NCBI RefSeq assembly: GCF_010548375.1
Contig: NZ_JAAGLY010000002.1
Span: forward strand, 744,001-808,000
DNA length: 64,000 bases
From: Streptomyces sp. SID13726
GTDB lineage: Bacteria > Actinomycetota > Actinomycetes > Streptomycetales > Streptomycetaceae
Reading direction: 5' to 3'
Below, piece after piece: positions 58,705 to 64,000 of the stretch. Both the position numbers and the translations under genes were made by a program. Within the stretch, counting starts at the first letter, position 1. Every line of letters starts with the position of its first letter. Under the pieces are notes generated by a model. It did not search any database. It saw only the letters and a program-made list of their open reading frames with translations, and was not told the origin of the DNA.

Positions 58705-60044
58705 CAGAGGGCTGTCCGGGCGGGCTTGCGCAGCACGCCTATCCGCTTCTCCCCGATGCTCGCCCGCAGTTCGGGGTCGGTGACGCCGAGGCCCTCGTGC
58801 GGGGCCAGGCAGAGCACGCCGACCTTGCCGACGTGCTGGTTCCGCTGCACCAGCCGGATCGCCGTACCGGCGTCGTCGAGCGCGTAGGTCTCGGAGAGCG
58901 CCGGGAGCAGCTTGCCGAGGCCGAACAGCCGGTTGCACTCGGCCATCTCCTGGAGATTGGCGGCGTGGCTGCCCACGATGCGCTTGAGGTTCATCCACAA
59001 GTACCGGTTGTCGTACTGGTGTTGGTAGCCGGTGCTGGAGCCGCAGGTGACGACGGTGCCGCCGCGGCGGACCACGAACACCGAGATCCCGAAGGTGGCC
59101 CGGCCGACGAAGTCGAAGACCACGTGGGGGTCTTCGCCGGTCTCCTTGCGGATGATCCGGCCCAGCCGCTTGCCCAGGGTGATGGTCTCCTCGGGCGTGG
59201 GGTCGCCGCCGAGCCCGATCTCCTCGCGGTTGACGACGACGTCGCAGCCGAGCGCGCGTACCAGTTCCCCCTTCTCCTCAGAGCCGACCACGCCGACCGG
59301 GATGCCGCCCGCGTTCTTCACCAACTGGACGGCGTAGGCGCCCAGTCCGCCGGCCGCGCCCCAGATGAGGACGATGTCGCCGAGCTTGATCCGGGCGCCC
59401 CGGTCGCTGATCAGCATCCGGTAGGCGGTGCCGGCGGTCAGCAGGTTGACGGCGGCCTCCTCCCAGGTCAGGTGGGCGGGCTTGGGCAGCAGCTGGCTCG
59501 CCCGGACCACCGTGTAGTGGGCCAGCCCGCCGAAGTTGGTCTCGAAGCCCCAGGCGCGCTGCCCGGTGCCCAGGACACCGTCGGAGTGGGTCATCGGCTC
59601 CTGGTCGTCGGCCTGGATGGGGCTGACCACGACATGGTCGCCGACCTGCCACCGGCGGGTGCCTGAGCCCACGCGGACGATGACACCGGAGGCGTCGGAG
59701 CCGATGACGTGCTGGGGCCGGTCGTGGCGGGCGGCGTATCCGCCCTCCCTGGCGAAGCGCTCCAGGAAGCCGAAGGTCGGCAGCGGCTCGAACATGGCCG
59801 ACCAGACGCTGTTGTAGTTGACGGAGCTGGCCATGACGGCCACCAGCACCTCGTCCGGGGCCAGTTCGGGCATGGGCACCATGCCCACGTGGAGCGACTT
59901 GCGGACGTCCTTGTCCTCGACGCCCGCGAAGATGTCCACGTCCTCCTTGCGCAGGTGCGCGGCGAGGTACTCGTCCGGGACCTCCTCCCCGCGCAGTTCG
60001 TCAGGACCTGCGCCGGCCAGCACGGCCTCGGTCAGAGAAGACAT
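58704..60044 (-). CDS. antE: Crotonyl-CoA carboxylase/reductase (AntE-like)
   Basis: This 446-residue medium-chain reductase is of the CCR family. It makes ethylmalonyl-CoA or longer alkylmalonyl-CoA from 2-enoyl-CoAs with NADPH and CO2. Residues tied to CO2 binding in the characterised enzyme are visible: Asn in VNYNSVW, Phe-Glu in GFETNFGG and a His in TGYQHQY. The nucleotide-binding loop reads WGAAGGLGAYA. It supplies variable alkylmalonyl extender units, matching the relaxed AT expected in the AntD-like PKS. In known antimycin clusters antE follows antCD; here it is about 8 kb away on the other strand with a type II thioesterase. Confidence 0.92.
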   Translation of the reverse strand: MSSLTEAVLAGAGPDELRGEEVPDEYLAAHLRKEDVDIFAGVEDKDVRKSLHVGMVPMPELAPDEVLVAVMASSVNYNSVWSAMFEPLPTFGFLERFAREGGYAARHDRPQHVIGSDASGVIVRVGSGTRRWQVGDHVVVSPIQADDQEPMTHSDGVLGTGQRAWGFETNFGGLAHYTVVRASQLLPKPAHLTWEEAAVNLLTAGTAYRMLISDRGARIKLGDIVLIWGAAGGLGAYAVQLVKNAGGIPVGVVGSEEKGELVRALGCDVVVNREEIGLGGDPTPEETITLGKRLGRIIRKETGEDPHVVFDFVGRATFGISVFVVRRGGTVVTCGSSTGYQHQYDNRYLWMNLKRIVGSHAANLQEMAECNRLFGLGKLLPALSETYALDDAGTAIRLVQRNQHVGKVGVLCLAPHEGLGVTDPELRASIGEKRIGVLRKPARTAL

Positions 60045-60353
60045 GGGATTTCCTCCAGCTCGACTCACAACGGCTCGTCCCCAGTCGGGGGACGCGGGGC
60101 CCGACCGGATCACACCATCGGTGAGTCGTGCTTCGGCGGAGCTCCGCTCGAGGCCGGGCGGGCACCTGGTGGCCGTACGGCCGGGTTCGAGGCAGATTCC
60201 AGGTGGCCTGGTGAGACTTCGGAGCATGAGGAGTCCCGGTGTCCGCGCCGGTGCGTCGCGTGGCCCCCGCCCCTGACCACGGCGGCCGACGCCGGGGGAC
60301 GCCCCTCAGGAGAGCCGCCCGTCCCCGACCGCCCGCCGCACTCGTGAGGCCCC
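60045..60353. promoter_or_regulatory. Divergent promoter region, CCR / ECF sigma gene
   Basis: This ~310-bp gap must hold promoters for the leftward CCR-thioesterase operon and the rightward sigma gene. It contains a CGTCCCC-AGTCG-GGGGACG inverted repeat at 60076-60094 close to the CCR start. A short CCAGG-TGG-CCTGG repeat lies at 60199-60211. Nothing coding was seen. Confidence 0.4.
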
Positions 60354-60926
60354 ATGTCCAGCACGTCCCAGTCCGGCGCCGAGCCCTGCGACGCCGACGT
60401 CATCCCCCTCCGCGACCGCCACGCCCCGCAGGTGAACGCGCTGCTGCCACGGGCCCAGGCCGGCGACTGCCAGGCCATGGACGACCTGTTGCGGCATGTC
60501 GCGCCCCTGGTCGTGCGCCAGTGCCGGCGGGTCACCCAGCGGCACGGCTCGGACGCCGCACAGGAGGCGATGCTCGCGATCTACCGCGGTATCCACGGAC
60601 TGCGCGAGCCACGTGCCTTCTACTCCTGGGCCCGCGCGATAGCGGTGCGCGAGGCCGTCCGCACCCGGCGCAGGCTGGGCGAGTTCGCGGCCGAGGACCT
60701 GCCCGACCTGGTGCAGGACGCCAATCCCCTGGCCGCCGTCCACATCAGCGACGTCCTGGACCGGCTGCCGAACCACCATCGCGAGGTGCTCACCCTGCGC
60801 GCGGTCTACGGCCTGGACGAGCAGGAGATGGCGACCGCGCTCGCCCTGCCGCTCGGCACGGTCCGCTCCCGGCTGTACCGGGCCCGGCGGAACTTCCACG
60901 ACGCCTGGCACCAACAGTCCGCCTGA
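60354..60926 (+). CDS. antA: AntA-like ECF RNA polymerase sigma factor
   Basis: This 190-residue sigma factor has a sigma-2 region (~30-95; DAAQEAMLAIYRG, FYSWARAIAVREA) and a sigma-4 region (~130-180; LPNHHREVLTLRAVYG, LGTVRSRLYRARR) with the recognition helix. There is no anti-sigma gene next to it. In antimycin producers the orphan ECF factor sigma-AntA drives the genes for the 3-formamidosalicylate precursor, and the kynureninase-dioxygenase genes next door match that. It ends in Gln-Ser-Ala; the described sigma-AntA proteins end in Ala-Ala, a ClpXP degradation tag, so turnover may differ. It converges with the kynureninase gene, 20 bp apart. Confidence 0.86.
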   Translation: MSSTSQSGAEPCDADVIPLRDRHAPQVNALLPRAQAGDCQAMDDLLRHVAPLVVRQCRRVTQRHGSDAAQEAMLAIYRGIHGLREPRAFYSWARAIAVREAVRTRRRLGEFAAEDLPDLVQDANPLAAVHISDVLDRLPNHHREVLTLRAVYGLDEQEMATALALPLGTVRSRLYRARRNFHDAWHQQSA

Positions 60927-60946
60927 CAAGGCTCTTTGACAGACCG

Positions 60947-62278
60947 TCAGGTCACGGCGGCCCGCTGCCGGAAGCGCGGCTCCAGGTACTCCTCGCCGAC
61001 CACGGCCGCCCGCAGGTGTCGTACGGCGTCCAGCAGGTCGTGGTGCGAGACGTACAGGGCGTTGACGCCGAACCTCAGCAGGTCCGGGGCGCGCATGTCG
61101 CCGATGACTCCGCGGGCGTCGAGGGCGCGCACCAGCGGGTAGGCCTCGGGGTGGCGCAGGGCCACCTGGCTGCCGCGCCGGTGCGGTGCGCGCGGGGTGA
61201 CGACGGTGAAGCCGAGGCCGTCGAGCAGGGTGTCGACGCAGTCGATGAAGTACCCGGTCAGGGACAGGCTCTTGGCCCTGACCTGTTCCATGTCGACGCC
61301 GTCGAAGGCGGTGAGCGCGGCTTCCAGGGCGAGCAGGGAGAGGATCGGCGGGGTGCCCACGCGGGCCCGTTCCACGCCGGGGGCGGGGGTGTAGTCGCCG
61401 CTCAGTCCGAAGGGGTCGGCGTGTCCGTTCCAGCCGGTGAGCGCCTGGTCGAAGGCGTCCTGGTGGCGCCGGGCGACGTAGAGGAAGGCGGGGGCGCCCG
61501 GTCCGCCGTTGAGGAACTTGTAGCCGCAGCCCACCGCCAGGTCGACGCCGAGTTCGTCGAGCCGTACGGGCAGCGCGCCGGCCGCGTGGCACAGGTCCCA
61601 CAGCATCAGTGCCCCGGTGTCCTGGACGGCCCGGGTGACCGCGGCCATGTCGTGCAGTTCGCCAGTGCGGTAGTCGACCGGGGAGTAGCCGGCCACCGCG
61701 ATCTCGTCTCCGCGGTCGGCCAGGCAGCGCGGCAGGTCGTCGACCGTGACCCGGAGGACCTCCAGGCCGAGCAGCCGGCCCACCGCGTCGGCGATGTACT
61801 GGTCGGTGGGAAAGTGCCCCGGGTCGGTGAGCAGCAGCCGCCGTCCGGGACGCAGTCGAGCCGCCGCCGTCAGGCCGTTGTAGAGCTGCACGGAGGTGGA
61901 GTCGCCCGCCAGCGTCTGCCCCGGTGCCGCGCCCAGGAGCCGTCCGATCGTCTCCCCCACCCGCAACGGCGCCTGCCACCACCGGTGTTCGTTCCAGGAG
62001 CGGATCAGCCCCTCGCCCCACTGCCGTCGGACCCCGTCGGCCAGGGCGTCCGGCACGGCGGCCGGCAGGGCGCCGAGCGAGTTGCCGTCCAGGTAGACGA
62101 TTCCGTCGGGCAGCAGGAACCGGTCGCGGTGGGCGGCCAGCGGGTCGGCGGTGTCGAGGGCGGTGGCACGGTCCCGCAGTTCGTCCAGGCCGGGTGCAAG
62201 CACGGTGCCGGAGCCAGAGCCGGTGCCGGAGCCGATGTCGGTCTCGGTCTCGGTCTCGGTCTCGGTGGATGCGGTCAT
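60947..62278 (-). CDS. antP: Kynureninase (AntP-like)
   Basis: This 443-residue PLP enzyme is of the kynureninase family. It cleaves kynurenine to anthranilate and alanine. Visible landmarks are LDGNSLGALP (~62), the cofactor pocket WDLCHAAGALP (~225), the Schiff-base Lys in GCGYKFLNGG (~255), and the C-terminal DMRAPDLLRFG. The N-terminus is an expanded Thr-Glu and Gly-Ser stretch produced by tandem hexamers (about 62212-62272). It follows the tryptophan dioxygenase gene in the leftward operon and provides the anthranilate precursor of the salicylate unit. Confidence 0.93.
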   Translation of the reverse strand: MTASTETETETETDIGSGTGSGSGTVLAPGLDELRDRATALDTADPLAAHRDRFLLPDGIVYLDGNSLGALPAAVPDALADGVRRQWGEGLIRSWNEHRWWQAPLRVGETIGRLLGAAPGQTLAGDSTSVQLYNGLTAAARLRPGRRLLLTDPGHFPTDQYIADAVGRLLGLEVLRVTVDDLPRCLADRGDEIAVAGYSPVDYRTGELHDMAAVTRAVQDTGALMLWDLCHAAGALPVRLDELGVDLAVGCGYKFLNGGPGAPAFLYVARRHQDAFDQALTGWNGHADPFGLSGDYTPAPGVERARVGTPPILSLLALEAALTAFDGVDMEQVRAKSLSLTGYFIDCVDTLLDGLGFTVVTPRAPHRRGSQVALRHPEAYPLVRALDARGVIGDMRAPDLLRFGVNALYVSHHDLLDAVRHLRAAVVGEEYLEPRFRQRAAVT

Positions 62279-62353
62279 GGTCAGCCCTTCTCGTCGCGCG
62301 GCGGCGGTGCGACTACGGCGGTCCCGGCCCGGCCGGGATGTCCCGCGCCCCGC

Positions 62354-63199
62354 CTAGACATGGCCCCGCGCCGTCCAGATCTCCGGGAACACGGGACGCG
62401 CGGCGCGCTTCTCCAGCCAGGCGACCCCGGAGGAGCCGCCGCTGCCCACCTTGGCGCCCATCGCGCGGCGGGTGGCGAGGAGATGGTCGTCGCGCCAGCG
62501 CAGGACCAGTTCGGCGATGTCGGTGAGCGCCTCGCCGAGGTCGAGCAGGGGGTCGTTCTGCGGACCGGCGTAGATCTGCCGCCAGACCTCCACGACCTCC
62601 GGGTCGGCTTCGTAGGCGGCGGTCACGTCACGGTCGAGGACGTGCTCGGGGACGGGCAGGCCCCGGCGCTGGAGATAGCGCAGTGTCTCGTCGTACAGGG
62701 AGGGCTGGTTGAGCAGGTCCTCCAGTTCGGCGTAGGCCGCGGGGTCGGCGCGCTGCGGGTTCATCAGGGAGCGGGACTTGTCGCCGAGGAGGAACTCCAA
62801 CTGCCGGTATTTCGCGGACTGGAAGCCGGAGGCGGCGCCGAACGCGGCGCGGAAGCCGTTGAACTGGGCCGGGGTCATGCGTGCGATCGGGCGCAGGGAG
62901 TCGTTGAGGGCGTGGTGGGCGCTGATGCTGCGGCGCAGGGCGCTCATGGCGCGCTCGTGGTCGTCCTTGACCAGTGCGTCCCGGGCGGCCTGCCACTCGT
63001 GGACGACGAGGGTGAACCAGAGTTCCATGACCTGGGTGGTGACCAGGAAGACCATCTCGTGCGGGTCGTCGGTGAGGGGCCGTTGGAGGGAGGACAGCAC
63101 CGAGGCGTGGACGTAGTCGTCGTAGGGGGTCTTGCCCCGGAAGGTCACCAGCGGGTCGTCCGTCCCCGGGTCGCGGGGCGGTGACGTGGTGTCGGTCAT
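62354..63199 (-). CDS. antN: Tryptophan 2,3-dioxygenase (AntN-like)
   Basis: This 281-residue heme dioxygenase opens tryptophan to N-formylkynurenine. It shows the family motifs HEMVFLV (with the active-site His-Glu region) and TTQVMELWF, SGFQSAKYRQLE, the heme-ligand region RWRDDHLLATRR (His ~235), and GSGGSSGVAWL near the end. The ATG at 63199 has GAGGAG upstream. It lies 51 bp after the reductase gene and is followed by kynureninase, the first committed steps to the 3-formamidosalicylate starter of antimycins. Confidence 0.94.
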   Translation of the reverse strand: MTDTTSPPRDPGTDDPLVTFRGKTPYDDYVHASVLSSLQRPLTDDPHEMVFLVTTQVMELWFTLVVHEWQAARDALVKDDHERAMSALRRSISAHHALNDSLRPIARMTPAQFNGFRAAFGAASGFQSAKYRQLEFLLGDKSRSLMNPQRADPAAYAELEDLLNQPSLYDETLRYLQRRGLPVPEHVLDRDVTAAYEADPEVVEVWRQIYAGPQNDPLLDLGEALTDIAELVLRWRDDHLLATRRAMGAKVGSGGSSGVAWLEKRAARPVFPEIWTARGHV

Positions 63200-63250
63200 C
63201 GGATCTCCTCAGCACATGCGCTGTTCGGCGCGGTGAGATTCGGCGTCTGC

Positions 63251-64000
63251 TCAGAGGTCGAAGTCCAGCCGGGTCTCGTCGGACTCCGGGCGGGCGCGGC
63301 AGGCGAGGGTGTATCCGGCCGCGATCTCCTCGGGCCCCAGCACGTACTGGCGTCCGGTGGTGACGGCTCCGTGGGTGACCTTGGCGCGGCAGCTTCCGCA
63401 CAGGCCCTCGCGGCAGGAGTAGGGGATGTCGGGGCGGGCCCGCAGCAGGGCGTCCAGCACGACCCGGTCGTGGTCGGCCATGACGGCGACCGCGGTCCGT
63501 CCCCCGACGGAGGCGGTGATGCGGGCGGCCCGGGCATGTGGTTCGGGCCGGTCCGGTGCGGGGTCCCGCGGGGCGAGGGAGAAGAGTTCGCAGCGGGTCC
63601 GTGCCGGGTCGGCGCCCAGGTCGGCGAGGGCCGTCCGCAGGGAGGTGACCATTTCCCAGGGTCCGCAGAGGTAGAAGTAGGTGTCGTCGCCGGGCTCGGC
63701 GCCGGCCGCGCGGAGCAGGCCCGGCAGCTTCGTGGTGTCGACGCGGCCGGAGAGCAGCCGGGCCTCGCGGGTCTCCCGGGTCAGCAGGTACAGGGGGTGG
63801 AACCGGCCGACGTGGGCGTCCTTGAGGTCGGCCAGTTCGTCGGCGAGCAGCACCGACCGGGCCGTGCGGTTGACGGAGAGCAGCGACACCCGGCAGCGCG
63901 GATCGTCCCGCAGCGCGCTCGCGGCCATGCCGGCCAGCGGGGTGATGCCGCTGCCGGCGGCCACCATCACATGGTGGGCTCCGGGGTGTGCCGCGAGGCC
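63251..64000 (-). CDS. antL: PaaE-type oxygenase reductase (AntL-like), 5' part outside window
   Basis: The last 249 residues of a two-domain reductase are visible. They hold an NAD(P)/flavin-reductase domain with AAGSGITP and YLCGPWEMV, then a plant-type 2Fe-2S ferredoxin domain with CREGLCGSC and a fourth Cys in TLACRA. This order is that of PaaE, the reductase of the phenylacetyl-CoA epoxidase complex. In antimycin clusters antHIJKL encode a Paa-like multicomponent oxygenase that converts the carrier-bound anthranilate to the 3-aminosalicylate precursor, and AntL is the reductase. The missing start and the other four subunits should lie to the right. Likely first visible gene of the operon ending in kynureninase. 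Confidence 0.86.
   Translation of the reverse strand, partial: GLAAHPGAHHVMVAAGSGITPLAGMAASALRDDPRCRVSLLSVNRTARSVLLADELADLKDAHVGRFHPLYLLTRETREARLLSGRVDTTKLPGLLRAAGAEPGDDTYFYLCGPWEMVTSLRTALADLGADPARTRCELFSLAPRDPAPDRPEPHARAARITASVGGRTAVAVMADHDRVVLDALLRARPDIPYSCREGLCGSCRAKVTHGAVTTGRQYVLGPEEIAAGYTLACRARPESDETRLDFDL

Noticed and set aside
33359..64000. MbtH-like helper or phosphopantetheinyl transferase gene
   Set aside because: I looked for small frames with the MbtH tryptophan pattern and for transferase motifs and saw none inside the window.
1..64000. tRNA or rRNA genes, insertion sequences, att sites
   Set aside because: No cloverleaf-like sequence, transposase gene with terminal repeats or tRNA-derived direct repeat was recognised.

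Overview
This is a high-GC actinobacterial segment, almost certainly from a Streptomyces chromosome. The evidence is very strong G/C at third codon positions, frequent GTG and one TTG start, SARP and LuxR regulators, a Tat-type lipoprotein, one TTA (bldA-type) codon in a polyketide synthase gene, and large modular PKS and NRPS genes.

Layout. 1-12.5 kb is ordinary accessory DNA: the end of one unknown gene, an AAA/ABC-type ATPase, an amidohydrolase with a ribose-type ABC importer (permease, double ATPase, Tat lipoprotein binding protein), a GAF-LuxR regulator behind a tandem-repeat region, a hypothetical protein, a small secreted protein, a lipoprotein, and an unusual HTH-membrane-glycosidase-like fusion. 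12.7-33.3 kb is a rightward type I PKS block: a loading protein with a collapsed KS, a PKS protein with no visible working domain, a KS-AT-DH-KR-ACP module, a bimodular KS-AT-ACP-KS-(dead AT)-ACP-TE protein, then an SRPBCC protein and an AsnB-type amidotransferase. 33.4-64 kb is an antimycin-type block.

The antimycin call rests on the combined gene set, not on one hit. There is a C-A-T-C-AL-KR-T NRPS (AntC-like) overlapping a KS-AT-T-TE PKS (AntD-like), an HxxxDG acyltransferase (AntB-like), a discrete ketoreductase (AntM-like), a kynurenine-formamidase-like hydrolase, a crotonyl-CoA carboxylase/reductase (AntE), an ECF sigma factor (AntA-like), kynureninase, tryptophan 2,3-dioxygenase, and the start of a PaaE-type reductase running off the right edge. 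In known antimycin pathways tryptophan is taken through kynurenine to anthranilate, which a Paa-like oxygenase rearranges on a carrier protein toward 3-aminosalicylate and then 3-formamidosalicylate. AntC adds threonine and an alpha-hydroxy acid, AntD adds an alkylmalonyl unit, and AntB esterifies the ring hydroxyl.

The departures from that template are the main interest. The first adenylation domain of the AntC-like NRPS has lost its phosphate loop and its substrate-binding Asp, while a divergent operon carries a separate NRPS (degenerate C, intact A with a threonine-like code, T) with an SDR and a type II thioesterase. The intact domain may supply the amino acid in trans. The neighbouring PKS line also carries several dead domains. 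Regulation differs too: a two-component system and a SARP sit between core and precursor genes. Whether the PKS block and the antimycin-type block make one hybrid product or two compounds cannot be decided from sequence alone.
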